A stretch of 64,000 nucleotides of DNA from Ascoidea asiatica (GCA_001600695.1 BCKQ01000006.1:62001-126000); one strand, 5' to 3'; positions 10,048 to 21,541 are shown, numbered from the stretch's first letter. Translations and numbers: made by a program. Notes: generated from the letters alone by a model not told the origin.

Positions 10048-12973
10048 ACAACTTAACAATAATATAAATAATAATAGTAATGGACATTTAATAAATTTAA
10101 ATTCTAATTCAAATTCAAATCCTAATTTAATATCTGATGATCAAAATTCAAATTCCAATTCCGTTTATGGTTCTCCAGTTTTAAAACCAACAGCAAATTT
10201 ATTATTTCAACAACAACAAATATTGAATGAAAATATAAATAATAATAACTTAAATAATAACTCATCTAATAATATATCTCCAATGAAATTACAAAAAATG
10301 TCAAGCTCTAATAATATTTCTCACGTACAACAATATAATTATAATAGTGATAATGAAAATGCTCCATTAAATTTCATGCCACCATTATCTCCATCTGCTC
10401 ATTATAAATTAAAAAATAATAATAATAATAGTAATAATTATGAAACTTCTTCAGTTTATAGTAATTCTTCATTTTTCAATCCTCAAAATCTTTCTCATAT
10501 TCAACAACCTCCACCTCAACCTCAAAGAAATAGTTCAATATTTGGTGGTTCATTATTATTTAATACAAATGAAGATATATCTTCAGATTCTGATGAAACG
10601 TTTGTTTATGAATCAAGAAATGATTTTCAAAAAATTAAAAATTTACAAAATGATTTATTTGTAGTTCCAAATAATCAAAACAATCAAAATACTACTTCTA
10701 ATTATACTTCAAACCCAAATTCAAATTCAAATTCAATTAATTATAATCCAAATAATTCAATAAGTAATAAGATTTTGAAAAATCAAAGAAGTAAAAATAT
10801 AAGGCATCATTCTCATATTAATAACCCATTAATTAGTCAAATAATTACAAATTCAAATTCTAATATAAATCCTAACTCAAATTCAACCCCAAATACAAAT
10901 ACAAATCCAAACCCAAATACGAATTCAAATAATCATTCAAATTATAATTCAGATACAGATTCAAGAAGTTATTTGAGTACTGATCCAATAAGTGCCGATA
11001 ATACTACTCATAATTCCAATACTAACGCTAATAATATTATCAATAACTCAAATACAAATAATCCAGATAATAATGGAAATCAGTTAAATTCTAATAGAAA
11101 ATCTTTTTTAACTTCTCCAAAAGTAGCACGTAGAAATTCTCTGAGAATTCAAAGCGTTAATGAAATAAATACTAAAACCTCAAATTCATCTTCATTCAAT
11201 ACTCAAAATGAAAAGTTCCATCAGCAACAATATCAACCATCTAATTTAAAAAAAAGTGGTAGACCAAATTTATCAAATCTTGTTATAACTAATCCTAATA
11301 TTGCAAATATTGTTCAAGAGCATAATCATACCAGAAGAAATAGTAGCTATTCCTCTGCTTCCAGAAGATATCCTCAAGATTATAATCTTTCATCCGATGA
11401 ATCTGATAATGATTCTATTGTTGAAGATTATTGTATTAATGAAAATACACCTCTAAATTTAGACATAAGTAGTATCAGAGGGAATCAAAATAACAACTCA
11501 AATTCAAGTCCTAACCCCCCTCCTCAAACTATAAATAAATATCAGAATTCAAAAAATGATAATCACAACATAACTAGAAGAATTCTGGCCAATTTATCTT
11601 CAAATAATAGAAGTTTACGTGAAACTTTATCAAGACTTACAATGATTGATTCCTTTCCTCCTGATCAAGATCAAAATCAAAATCAAAATTCTAATGAAAA
11701 TTATAATAATAGACGAGGTAATAATATCAACAATAACTCAAACTTAATTCCAACAAAAAGCTTGAATAGTTCACCATTAAAACCTCCATTGAAAATGAGT
11801 AAAACTAGAAAATCATATTTTTATGGAGCTACTAATGATCATTTACCAAATCAACCTCTTAATCCAGGTTATTTCCCAGCTCCATCATTATTTCATTCAG
11901 AATCCTTTTATAATGGTAAAGGAAATTCGTCTTTAGATAATATTCCATATTCATCAGGATCCACCCCACTTTTAAGTAATAATGGATCAAACAGGAGATC
12001 ATTAGACAGAAATAATAATTATTACAGAAATTCTAAACATAGTTATAATTTTATATTAAAATTTTGTTTAAATATGTTAATTTTTTCAATGATTATGATT
12101 ATTTTCCTATTTTTCATAGCATATTCACATTTAAGTAATCCACTTATGAAATTAAAAATTGATAAAATCAATCATGTTTTAAGTGCAGAAAATTTATTAA
12201 TGTTTGACATTAATGTTGAAGCATATAATCCAAATTGGAATGATATAAAAATATATTATGTTGATTTAGATATTTTTGCTAAAACAGCATATGCGAATCC
12301 TGTTGATGAAGGTACTGACCCAATTAATCCCGGTGATTCAACTGGGTTAACAAGTACTAAAGAAATGGATGGTTATGAAACTGTACTTCTAGGTAATGTT
12401 TTGGAATTAGATGCACCTTTTGATTTTCCAGGAATGGTATCATTTGATGGATTATTTAATTTTTCATCTCATCCACCTAAAAGTTTTTTAAGTACAGGTC
12501 AAGTTAAGCTTATGCATCCATGTGAACCAATTAATGATGATAGAAATCATGGAATTGATGATGGAAGTCAAACTGATCCTATTGATCATGAAGGACCTGA
12601 TAATAGTGATGATGGAGATAATGACGATCTATTACCTATTATTTCTAAAATTTTAGATCGTGTTCGTCGTTATCTCAAAAGACAATTTGGAAATTCTGAA
12701 TCTGATTCTGATTCTTTTTGGAATGATTTTGGCAGTGGTTCTGGAAATCAGCCATATTTTGAGAAAACTAATGTAATTCAAAAACAATCAAATTCAGATA
12801 AAGAAGAGCCTTCCGTTAAAAGATATGATCAATTAGAAGACCCAGCTATTCGTTGGAAAAGAATTTCTTCACATCCATATGCCCTAATAGTTAGAGGAAT
12901 GTTGAAATATAAAACTTTTTTTGGAGATGGAAGACTTATAAGTATTTATGAAACAGTTAATGTTGAAAAATAG
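9215..12973 (+). CDS. VAC7: Vac7 homologue, vacuolar membrane regulator of Fab1 PI3P 5-kinase
   Basis: This 1252-residue protein has a very long Asn/Ser-rich cytosolic N-terminus, then one hydrophobic segment at about residues 946-971 and a lumenal C-terminal domain of about 280 residues. The C-terminal part contains Vac7-type blocks such as LSAENLLMFDINVEAYNPNW and YVDLDIFA, then an acidic loop and a final IVRGMLKYKTFFGDGRL. In yeast Vac7 sits in the vacuolar membrane and activates Fab1 in the Vac14/Fig4 complex that makes PI(3,5)P2. Residues about 160-183 hold six tandem K-x-[ST]-P units, possible proline-directed kinase sites. Poly-Asn from an AAT run occurs near residue 270. The protein is a little longer than the yeast reference (about 1165). 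Confidence 0.9.
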
Positions 12974-13852
12974 ATTGTCTTCAAGAAACTTATCAAATCG
13001 GTTTGAATGATTACCTAGTTTTTGAAAAGTAATTTCCTTGTTTTGGCTATCATTGGTTTTTAATCTCCTTGCTATATTTTTTTTGTTCAAAATTCAAAAA
13101 ATTTTAAGATACTATAATGTTACTACTTAATTCTATATGTTTCAATATAGAAACTATCAAATCTACTGAATTATTTGATTACTATTTTTTTTTAACAACT
13201 TGCTTCTCAATATTGTTGATTATTCATACTATTTTCTTCTTTAATGCTCTTTTTTAACTTTTTTCTTATATTTTTTTTTTTTTTTTGCGAAGAATCTAAA
13301 TAAAAAAAATTTGATGTATTATAGCTTATTGATTTATTTTATTTACTGGTTTTTGCTGGCTTTTATCTAATTTTAATTCATTTTCTTGCACAAGGATTTT
13401 GAGATTAAGAGTTGCATGAATCTTAGTTATTCTTAATCTCTTAATTCCATTTCTATTTCCATTTTCCTATATAGAAACAATCCTTTTTACAATTACATTA
13501 TTGTTATTATTATATATATATATACTATACATAAATCTCTTTGATTTTTTTTACGGTTTTTATATATTTTATATATTTCATATTTTATACATTTTATACA
13601 GTTTATACATTTCATTTACATTTTTTTTTCAAATCAATCCCAGATACATTCAAATTCCTTACGAGAATACGAATTGTTAATGAAATTTAGAACATAGAAA
13701 AGTCACGTGGAATTTCGATGAAGTTATAAAATTGTTTCTATTATTTTTATTGGTAGTTGAGTTCATTTTAATAACTTTAGATCTCTTTAATCTTTTCTTT
13801 TTTTTAATTTTAAAAGAAAAGAGTTGGATATATTTGGATAATATAGTAGAAG
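12974..13852 (+). other. intergenic region VAC7 / HIS6
   Basis: About 880 bp. The VAC7 3' flank is T-rich. A CACGTG box lies 144 bp before the HIS6 ATG. No other gene is visible. Confidence 0.55.
13704..13709. promoter_or_regulatory. CACGTG box upstream of HIS6
   Basis: The palindrome sits in TCACGTGGAAT, 144 bp before the HIS6 start. CACGTG is the site of Cbf1/Pho4-type bHLH factors in yeasts. The same 11-mer recurs at 59627-59637. Use as a promoter element is inferred. Confidence 0.55.
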
Positions 13853-14713
13853 ATGACTGTGTTTAGAGGTTGCATAGATATTCATGATGGACAAGTGAAA
13901 CAAATAGTTGGATCAACTCTTACCGAGAACAAAACAGCTGAAGCAAGTAGTAAAAATAATGATTTGAATTTATCAACAAATTTCATTTCAGATAAGGATA
14001 GTTCATATTATGGAGATTTATATTTCGATAATAAAATATATGGAACTCATATTATAAAATTAGGAGCATCAATAAAAAATGATTTAATTGCAGAAAGTTT
14101 AGTTAAATTACATCCTGGATTTTTTCAAATTGGTGGTGGTATAAATGATAAAAATTGTTTAGATTGGATTAAAAAAGGTGCAAAACAAGTTATTATAACT
14201 TCATGGTTATTTTCTAATGATGAATTTCAAATGAGTAAAGTTAAAGAATTAAATAAGATTTTATCAAGAGATCAATTAATTATTGATTTAAGTTGTAAAG
14301 TAAAAATTAATTCAATTTCAAAGAAAAAAGAATGGTTTGTAACTATAAAAAAATGGACAATTTTGACCAAATTAAAATTAACTCTAGAATTATTTGAAGA
14401 ATTATCAAGTTATTCAAGTGAGTTTTTAATTCATGCTGCTGATGTTGAAGGACTTTGTAAAGGTATTGATTTAGATTTAATCGCAGAATTAAGTTTATGG
14501 TTAAAAAGAAGTAAAATATTAAATGAAAAACAAAATAAAATTAAAATTGTGTATGCTGGTGGTGGAAAAGATATAAATGATCTAAAGAAAATCGATGAAA
14601 TTTCTGAAGGAAGAATTGATTTGACTTTTGGTTCTGCATTGGATATATTTGGTGGTTCTTTGGTGAAGTTCGAGGATTGTGTTCAGTGGAACCGAATTCA
14701 TGAAAATAATTGA
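13853..14713 (+). CDS. HIS6: Phosphoribosylformimino-5-aminoimidazole carboxamide ribotide isomerase (ProFAR isomerase)
   Basis: The enzyme performs the fourth step of histidine biosynthesis, the Amadori isomerisation of ProFAR to PRFAR, in the cytosol. At 286 residues it is slightly longer than the yeast enzyme (261). It opens with FRGCIDIHDGQVKQIVG, carrying the catalytic Asp of the IDI motif. The mid-barrel IGGGIN phosphate-binding loop follows at about residue 97. Then comes the second catalytic region IHAADVEGLCKGID, and finally a second phosphate loop around VYAGGGKD. All key elements of the HisA/HisF barrel look intact. The start ATG is the only one before the conserved IDI motif. The upstream region has a CACGTG box but no clear Gcn4 TGACTC site close by. 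Confidence 0.95.
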   Translation: MTVFRGCIDIHDGQVKQIVGSTLTENKTAEASSKNNDLNLSTNFISDKDSSYYGDLYFDNKIYGTHIIKLGASIKNDLIAESLVKLHPGFFQIGGGINDKNCLDWIKKGAKQVIITSWLFSNDEFQMSKVKELNKILSRDQLIIDLSCKVKINSISKKKEWFVTIKKWTILTKLKLTLELFEELSSYSSEFLIHAADVEGLCKGIDLDLIAELSLWLKRSKILNEKQNKIKIVYAGGGKDINDLKKIDEISEGRIDLTFGSALDIFGGSLVKFEDCVQWNRIHENN

Positions 14714-15476
14714 ACTTGCAAAGATTTCATAATTTTTGAAATAATTCTTTCATATCTATCTAAGATCTATCTAAGTTATTCAATTCATCTATATTATCAA
14801 AAAAATAAATATTTCAATTAAAACTTTAAAAATTCTTAGCATTTGTTTTAATTGAAGAGATTTATACTCAATTTTACATAAAAATGTTTTGATTGAATTG
14901 AAGATTTTACTTTATTATTTGATATAATTATGTTTAATTTATTTATAAGTGGTTACTTTTCTTGCTTATTTTTAAAAGACTTTATTTACATTTTGAGGAA
15001 AATTGTTATGATTATGAATATTTGATGGTTTTTTTGGGAAGGTCTGAAATTTTGAAGTCATAAATCCAGCTGAATATCAAGAAGTTTGATAAGTTTTATA
15101 AATATATTTTCAACTCCTTTTTAGTCACTTTATTCTATTAAAGTTTTCAACTCATTGTAAGTATCTATATCATTCAAACCATGTAACTGATAAATCACTC
15201 AAATGAATAAATAATTCAAATAACGATTTTTTGAGGAAGTTTATTTCTCCATCTTTAATATAAAAGAAGACACTCGCACGTGATCTTGCTTATCGTTTGA
15301 GGAAATAAACAAAGAATTTGTGAGATTTGAGCATAAACAAAATATTGTTTTGCATTGTTGAGATTCAGACATAATTAGAAATAGATTTAATAAAAAGAAG
15401 CAAAAGGATTATTGAATTACTATTCAGTATAATAATCAACTAAGCTGTGATCAAAGCTGAATCATAAACATTGAAT
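14714..15476 (+). other. intergenic region HIS6 / MIF2
   Basis: About 760 bp, AT-rich. A CACGTG box lies 195-200 bp before the MIF2 ATG. Nothing else can be supported. Confidence 0.55.
15277..15282. promoter_or_regulatory. CACGTG box upstream of MIF2
   Basis: Palindromic CACGTG about 195 bp before the MIF2 start, in a GCACGTGA context. Candidate bHLH (Cbf1-like) site. The functional role is inferred. Confidence 0.5.
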
Positions 15477-17231
15477 ATGGAAAACACTCAGTTAGGAAGA
15501 AGATCTCGTAAAACGGGGTTATTTATAAGTGACGATTCTCAAATTAAAAAAACAGATGATGGTATAGAAGATCTCAATGATTTTTATAATTATTTAGATA
15601 AAAGCAAGCATTCTACTCCCTTAGGAAAATCAAAGCCAATAGTTAATACATATAAGTCCAAAAAAAAATCAACTCCATTGAAAAAAAGTAGTAAAACTAA
15701 TAATTCAACTCCTTCAAAAAAATTAGCTTCATTGTCAATAAATTCTAATTCTAGTAAAAAAAGAAAATCCAGTATTGATTCAAATGTTAATTCAAGTATG
15801 AATTCAAATATTGAAAATGCTTTAAAATTTACTCCTATAAAACCTTCAAAATCAAAAGTGAAATCAAATTCCAATTTGAATTCAAATACAAAGACTAAAA
15901 CAAAAAAAAATTCCAAATTGAATTCAAAAATAAATGAGAATATTTCAAATAGTCCAATTGATCAAAATGATTTTGATGTGGATATGGATACAGATTCAAA
16001 ATCAAATAGTAGTAGTGAAAGTGATATTGAATTAGAAGAGCAGAATGAAAATATACCAATAAGTAAAAGATTGCAAAAGGAAAAGGATAAAATGTTGAGT
16101 AAAAAAAAAGTAATAAATCATAAACAACCCACGAATCATAATAATAGTAATAAAAATAATAATTTCAGTGATAATGATGATAATGATTCAATGTCGGATT
16201 TTGATGATATAAATGAGAATGAAATTGAAAATAAAAATATAAAAAGTCCGATTAAAAAACAAATATCAAAATCAGCAACGAAAAAACAATTAAGTAGTAA
16301 AACTAATACTAAAGTTAAACCAAAATCTAATACTAAAAGAACTACATCAAATAAATCTAAAATTTCAAAGTCCAATATTATAAATAAAAAAAAAATAGAA
16401 AATGATATAGATTCAGATACTCAATCTTTAAATGAATTAAGAAGATCTTCAAGAACTAAAGTTAAACCATTAGCATTTTGGAAAAATGAATCAATTGTGT
16501 ATGATTATAAAAATAATAAAGATCATGTTGGTACTATCTTAGATGTTAAAAGAAATGATCAACCTGATTTTACTTATTTTCAACCACAAAAATCTTCAAA
16601 TAAGAAAAAAGTTTTAAATAAATCAAAAAATAATATTAACAGTAATACTAGTAATGAACAAGAAAAAATCAAAATAAAACATTATGGTAAAATTGATGAT
16701 TTCTATGAGGATGAATTAAACGAAATTAAATCAGATAAGAATATTTCAAAAGATGAAATTAGCTGGTTTAATAATAAAAATGGTAATTTAACTGTAAACG
16801 TATTTAAAGCCCCTGATAGTAAAGAAAAAGTGAAAAGAACTGTAGCTCATGCTCCAAATAAACAATCATTCAAAGAAGTTCTAGGAAGTACAAAAGATAA
16901 TTTCAAGTTGACCGTATTATTTCAAGAAGATAAAGAATTTGCTGCAAGTGGTATGTTATTATTACCAATAAATGGTATGAAACAATTGAAAAATACTGAT
17001 AACACATATTTTATTTTTTTTGTTATAAATGGTATAATTCAAGTAACCTTATCAGATAATACTTTCATCGTTTCTAGTGGTTGTTCATTTGAGATTCCAA
17101 TGGGTAATTTTTATCAATTTGTTAATAAAGGTAAAACTGAAGCCAAAATGTTTTTTGTACAAACAAAATATGTTACTTTAGAAGATGAATATGATGATGA
17201 CGAAGATGAAGATGGAGATGAAGAAGAGTAA
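15477..17231 (+). CDS. MIF2: CENP-C homologue Mif2, inner kinetochore protein
   Basis: The real ATG is at 15477 (MENTQLGRRSRK), two codons inside a longer TTG-headed frame, giving 584 residues. Residues about 320-340 contain the CENP-C motif (RRSSRTKVKPLAFW), which binds the CENP-A nucleosome. The C-terminal ~130 residues form a cupin dimerisation domain: GMLLLPINGMK, FFVINGIIQVTL and GCSFEIPMGNFYQFVNKG. The protein ends in an acidic DDDEDEDGDEEE tail. The N-terminal third is Lys/Ser-rich with a repeated STPLKKSS-like element and fits the Mis12-complex-binding end. Length is close to yeast Mif2 (549). Yeast Mif2 links centromeric chromatin to the outer kinetochore. It stands with SLI15 as the second chromosome-segregation gene here. 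Confidence 0.92.
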   Translation: MENTQLGRRSRKTGLFISDDSQIKKTDDGIEDLNDFYNYLDKSKHSTPLGKSKPIVNTYKSKKKSTPLKKSSKTNNSTPSKKLASLSINSNSSKKRKSSIDSNVNSSMNSNIENALKFTPIKPSKSKVKSNSNLNSNTKTKTKKNSKLNSKINENISNSPIDQNDFDVDMDTDSKSNSSSESDIELEEQNENIPISKRLQKEKDKMLSKKKVINHKQPTNHNNSNKNNNFSDNDDNDSMSDFDDINENEIENKNIKSPIKKQISKSATKKQLSSKTNTKVKPKSNTKRTTSNKSKISKSNIINKKKIENDIDSDTQSLNELRRSSRTKVKPLAFWKNESIVYDYKNNKDHVGTILDVKRNDQPDFTYFQPQKSSNKKKVLNKSKNNINSNTSNEQEKIKIKHYGKIDDFYEDELNEIKSDKNISKDEISWFNNKNGNLTVNVFKAPDSKEKVKRTVAHAPNKQSFKEVLGSTKDNFKLTVLFQEDKEFAASGMLLLPINGMKQLKNTDNTYFIFFVINGIIQVTLSDNTFIVSSGCSFEIPMGNFYQFVNKGKTEAKMFFVQTKYVTLEDEYDDDEDEDGDEEE

Positions 17232-17401
17232 GCTTAAATAGATCTAGAGTAAAGCTTTTTTTTTTCTTATTCAACAGATGTTTTCAATATCTTTTTTTGT
17301 TTTTGTTTTTGTTTTTATGGCTCTAACTGTAATTATATAATTGTAATTTTAATATTTTATTCTCTTTCATTAATAATTGTTTCACTAAATACAGTCAACA
17401 A

Positions 17402-18823
17402 CTACTCTATATCATCCAAGTTATCAATAATTATATTTTCCTGGACTTTAGAAAAATTTTCCCAGTAACTTTCGAATAAATTGATTAAAATTTTAACATC
17501 ATCGCTACCGCAAGTTTCTCTAATACTATGCATACTTAATTGAGGATTACCAATATCAAGACATCTAATACCTAATTTTGAACAAACTATTGGACCAATT
17601 GTAGAACCACAAGAACTATCATTTTTTACAACAAAAAGTTGTAAGGGAACTTTTTCTTTTGCTAATTCTGCACATTTTTTAATTAATATAATACCTGGAG
17701 AATTTGTTGAATATCTTTGATTTGCATTTATTTTAATTACAGGACCCTTATTTAAAAAAGGTTTATGATTTTTTTCATGAGCTGATGAATAATTTGGATG
17801 AACACCATGAGCCATATCAGATGATAAAAAAAAAGATTTAGCTGCAGATTCATAAAATCTTGAACCATTATTATCTAAATTTGATAATCTATCAAGTACA
17901 GAAGGTAAAAAATTTGAATCAGCACCTTGAGCAGATTTACTACCTATTTCTTCATGATCAAAACAAGTGAAAACTTTAATTGAAGATTCAATTGATAAAT
18001 TTTTTGAAGAATTTATAAAAGCTTCTAAACCTGCAAAACATGAAGTTAAATTATCCAATCTTCCACTGAATATAAATTCATCATTAATTCCACCCATTGT
18101 AGAAGGATTTGTATCATGTAAAATTAATTCAAAATCTTCTATATCATTCACCTCACAATTACATTCATTTGCAATTAAATCAATTAATTGATTATTGTGT
18201 CTTTTAATAATTTCTGGAAAAAAAGGTAATTCTTTCTCTATTTCTTTTTTTTTAGAACATGAATGATTTTCACCTTCTAAACCAAATATTGGTGTTAAAT
18301 GAGTTTCTTTATTAAATTCAAATTTTGTATTAACAGTTCTATCTAAATGAATAGCTAAAGTTGGAATATTTAAAATTGGTTTATTTATTTGAATTAATTT
18401 TGGAATTATTTTATTATTATATTTGATTAAAACTCTACCACTTAAACCAAAAGATCTATCAAAATAAGTATGAAATATTCCTCCACCATAAGTTTCAACA
18501 CCAAGTTGAAGATAACCATTTGAAGTAATTTTTGAGACTGGTTTAATTCTTAAACTTGGAGAATCTGTATGAGCGCCAACAATTGAAAATCCAGCACCTG
18601 AAGTTGCTTTAGAACCTATTTGAAATGCAATTATTGAAGAACCATTTCTAGTAACAAAATAAGACTTTCCCTTTTGTATTTTATCAACCCAAGATGATTT
18701 TTCAGAAAGTTCTTTAAAATTTTCTGAAAGAAGTCTTTTTTTCATGTTTTCAACCGCCAAATAAGGAGATGTTGAAGCATTAAGAAAAGAGACAAACTCC
18801 TTTGCTACTGTTTTTGAAGACAT
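17402..18823 (-). CDS. APE4: Aspartyl aminopeptidase, M18 family (Ape4-like)
   Basis: This 473-residue zinc metallopeptidase of clan MH has all expected metal and catalytic blocks. These are GAHTDSP near residue 84, then a GRLDNLTS block, FDHEEIGS, SSDMAHGVHPNYS and the closing SMHSIRE. The family removes N-terminal Asp/Glu from peptides. In yeast Ape4 is cytosolic and reaches the vacuole by selective autophagy. There is no N-terminal propeptide of the Ape1 type, so Ape4/DNPEP is a better match than Ape1. The start is an ATG (MSSKTVAKEFVSFLNAS) that matches the family N-terminus directly. It is convergent with MIF2 (170 bp between stops) and divergent from MDM35. Confidence 0.94.
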   Translation of the reverse strand: MSSKTVAKEFVSFLNASTSPYLAVENMKKRLLSENFKELSEKSSWVDKIQKGKSYFVTRNGSSIIAFQIGSKATSGAGFSIVGAHTDSPSLRIKPVSKITSNGYLQLGVETYGGGIFHTYFDRSFGLSGRVLIKYNNKIIPKLIQINKPILNIPTLAIHLDRTVNTKFEFNKETHLTPIFGLEGENHSCSKKKEIEKELPFFPEIIKRHNNQLIDLIANECNCEVNDIEDFELILHDTNPSTMGGINDEFIFSGRLDNLTSCFAGLEAFINSSKNLSIESSIKVFTCFDHEEIGSKSAQGADSNFLPSVLDRLSNLDNNGSRFYESAAKSFFLSSDMAHGVHPNYSSAHEKNHKPFLNKGPVIKINANQRYSTNSPGIILIKKCAELAKEKVPLQLFVVKNDSSCGSTIGPIVCSKLGIRCLDIGNPQLSMHSIRETCGSDDVKILINLFESYWENFSKVQENIIIDNLDDIE

Positions 18824-19323
18824 TACTAATAACTGATTTCAGACTATTGAAACTATTAAAGATAGCTCTGTGTGATGGTTCTTTCTTTTGAGAAAATAAT
18901 ATCCACTTTGAATCAAATCAAATATGATCTAATACTGAATTTCTCAGAATTAGACTTGGAAGTTTGTTTTATTATGAGAATTCGTGGGAGCATATTTGTT
19001 GTGAAGAAGCTAAAATTGAATTGGGTTTGTTTATTTGGAGGCAAACGGGTAATTTCCCCATAGTTAAGAAAACGGCAGTGAGTTGAGTTAACCTCACTGC
19101 CGTTTTGTATTGCGAAGACAACTCTGAAGAAAGTCACAGCAAAGAAATTCTTTTTTTTTTTCATGAAGTTTTATAAATCGAAGAGATAATTGAGATAATG
19201 GATGATGATAAAGATTATTAACAAAAAGAATTACATATAGAATTCTTGAGAATAAGAATAAGAGTAAAATATATATTAAATATAGATACGATTAGATTAA
19301 ATAAAGTATCTAATAGTTAAACA
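18824..19323. other. divergent intergenic region APE4 / MDM35
   Basis: 500 bp between divergent starts. It contains a perfect 14-bp inverted repeat (19069-19106). A short open frame on each strand covers the repeat without recognisable content. Confidence 0.6.
19069..19106. promoter_or_regulatory. perfect inverted repeat, 14-bp arms, 10-nt spacer
   Basis: Left arm AAAACGGCAGTGAG (19069-19082) and right arm CTCACTGCCGTTTT (19093-19106) are exact reverse complements around a 10-nt spacer containing GTTAAC. It lies about 220 bp before the MDM35 start and 250 bp before APE4. It could be a dyad operator or a hairpin in a transcript; the sequence does not decide. Confidence 0.8.
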
Positions 19324-19944
19324 ATGTCTAATAGTTTTGAACCAAAATGTACGGAATATAAAAAAAAATATGATAAATGTTTTAATCATTGGTATACAGA
19401 GAGTAAGTTATATTCAAATAAAAAAGTGAATTGAGATTATTATTTTAAATTTAACAGAAAGAAAGAAAGAGAGAATATATATATATATATGATATTAACA
19501 GTAGATTTAATTTATTTTATTAATAATTTCTTTTAAAAGAATTTTTAACTGGGAAAAGTGTAAGTTGAAGACTTAAATGAATAAGATATTTTAAATAAAA
19601 TAAAAAGTTAAAAATGAAATAAAATATTAACAATAAAAAATTCATTAATTTAGAATAAAATTGAATGTGAAGATTTATGGAAAGATTATAAAACATGTGT
19701 GGATGTAAGTAAACTAAAATTAATCGATTGAATTTTCTTTTTTTTGATTTTTTTTGAATTTTGAATTTTGAATAAATTTAGATTGAAATATAATTCTAAC
19801 GATTTAAATTTTTAAAATAAATAGAGTGCCTTAGCTAAAAATGGTTTAATAAAAATGATTGATAATGCAAGAGAAGAAGCACCATTTGAGAATGGAGGTA
19901 TTCCAAGAGATACTGAACCTGCTTCAATTGAAAGGAAAAGTTGA
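19324..19944 (+). CDS. MDM35: Mdm35-like twin CX9C intermembrane-space protein, four exons
   Basis: The gene is split, with exons 19324-19402, 19540-19559, 19654-19704 and 19825-19944. All three introns start with GTAAGT and end with AG (AAG, TAG, TAG). TTAAC or CTAAC branch-like words precede the acceptors. The joined frame is 270 nt and gives 89 residues. It contains twin CX9C motifs (C9/C19 and a second C-x9-C pair encoded in exon 3) and the conserved AREEAPFENGG near the end, typical of Mdm35. In yeast Mdm35 sits in the mitochondrial intermembrane space, is oxidised by Mia40, and partners Ups1/Ups2 in phospholipid transfer. Exon 2 is only 20 nt. Splice sites were chosen by frame and motif; cDNA was not available. 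Confidence 0.9.
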
Positions 19945-20782
19945 AGAATGAAAACAGGTGAAATTTTGAGAATTTAAAAATAAATTGTGAATAAATGAAT
20001 AAAGTAAATAAATAAATAAATATATAAATAAATTGTAAATATTTGTAATTCAAATTGAATAGTTCTGTAAAGTAAATTAAAAAAGCAAAAAAAAAGGAAA
20101 ATGAATCTAGATTTAAATTAAGTATCAATATTTTCTATAATCTATATATTTAATACAAAAGCAAAAAAAAAAAAAAAGAAAACAGTTTTTTTGTAGAAAC
20201 TTGAAATTCAATTAAGAATTAGTCATTTTTAAATTCAATATTCATAATAAAACTTTAGATTAATATCATGAAAAAGAATGAATTGAAAAAAGATTGAATT
20301 GGGGCTTTTTCGAATTAAAATTCTTTGAATAATTTTCTACTTGAATTTCTACTTTTATTTTTATATTATATCTGGGTTGCTTATTTTTTTATTTTTTATT
20401 CTGTTTTATTATTATGTTTTGTTTAAGTTTTGTATATGTTTTATTCTTATTTAATTATATCTTTTACTTATTATATTATTTTATTTTATTATTTTATTAT
20501 TTTATTATTTTATTATTTTATTATTTTATTATTTTATAATTTTATTATTTTATTATTTTATTCTTAATATAATTTTATTTTTCATTTTTTTTAATAATAC
20601 ATATATTTAATTTTATTGAACATTTGAACTAGAATTTATAATTAAAAAAGCAAAAGCAAAAGCAAAAGCAAATCAAGATTATTATTAATTATTAATTTTT
20701 AATTTTTTAGATTAAAAATTAAAAAATTAAAAAAATTAATATATTTGAGGATTGATATTAATATTAGTATAGTGTAATTGAA
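19945..20782. other. convergent 3' region MDM35 / PABPN1-like gene
   Basis: About 840 bp of extremely AT-rich sequence with an 8-bp-period ATTTTATT array and an (AAAAGC)4 run near 20645-20670. No gene seen. Confidence 0.55.
20483..20562. repeat. ATTTTATT-period microsatellite
   Basis: About 80 bp of tandem 8-bp units (ATTTTATT) with one TTTTATAA interruption. It lies in the convergent 3' spacer. Boundaries are approximate. Confidence 0.75.
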
Positions 20783-21541
20783 TTAATATGGACGAAAACC
20801 ACCTCTACCTCTGAAAGAACCTCTATAAGGTCTTCCTCTAGCGCCTCTACCTCTGAAACCAGCTCTAAAACCGCCTCTACCACCTCTACCTCTCATATAT
20901 AAACCAGGAACATTAGTTCTTTTTTGAACAACTTTTAATTCTCTACCTCTAAATAAAGATTCATTTAATAATAAAGCTTGTTGAACTAAAGAAGGATCAG
21001 CAAATTCAACATATGCATAACCTTTTGGATGACCAGTGAATTTATCTAATAATATTGTTACTCTATTTATTGAACCACATGAATTAAAATGTTTTTGTAA
21101 TTCTTCAGGAGTTGTACCATAATCAACATTACCAACATAAATACTTCTTGCATCAGTATCTTCTTTTGATTCTTTATTTGAATCTGAAGATTCTTTTTCT
21201 AAATCTTTTTGAAGTTCTCTTAATTTTGCAGCTTCAGATTCCATTTCTGCCATTCTTGATTTCATTGCAGCTATTTCATTATCTTGTTCAATTTCATTTC
21301 CTTCTAATTCTCCTTGAAGATTAGTATCATTGATGTTATTATCATTATTATTGTTATTATTATTATTATCGTTATTGTTATTGTTATTGTTATTGTTATT
21401 GTTATCGTTGTTAATATTATTATTATTCATATCACTATTATGATTGATATTATTAGTATTATTTAAATCAGATTCAGATTGATTTAAGTTGACATCTTTT
21501 ATTTCTGGCATTTGTTGGGTATTTATATTCTCTGAAGACAT
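20783..21541 (-). CDS. PAB2: PABPN1/Pab2-type nuclear poly(A)-binding protein
   Basis: The ATG at 21541 ([13 protein letters not shown]) gives 252 residues; a slightly longer frame starts at TTG and was not used. Order of parts: an Asn/Asp-rich N-terminus (residues about 40-70), then a short coiled coil (about 85-115, [19 protein letters not shown]). A single RRM follows at about 131-203 with RNP2 SIYVGNV and RNP1 GYAYVEFA. The Arg-Gly-rich tail carries many RGG/GRG units ending RGGFRPY. This arrangement of coiled coil, single RRM and RGG tail is that of PABPN1/S. pombe Pab2, which binds nascent poly(A) and aids polyadenylation and exosome-linked RNA decay. S. cerevisiae Sgn1 is a more distant alternative. 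Arg methylation of the tail is expected from the family. Confidence 0.88.
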   Translation of the reverse strand: MSSENINTQQMPEIKDVNLNQSESDLNNTNNINHNSDMNNNNINNDNNNNNNNNNNNDNNNNNNNNDNNINDTNLQGELEGNEIEQDNEIAAMKSRMAEMESEAAKLRELQKDLEKESSDSNKESKEDTDARSIYVGNVDYGTTPEELQKHFNSCGSINRVTILLDKFTGHPKGYAYVEFADPSLVQQALLLNESLFRGRELKVVQKRTNVPGLYMRGRGGRGGFRAGFRGRGARGRPYRGSFRGRGGFRPY

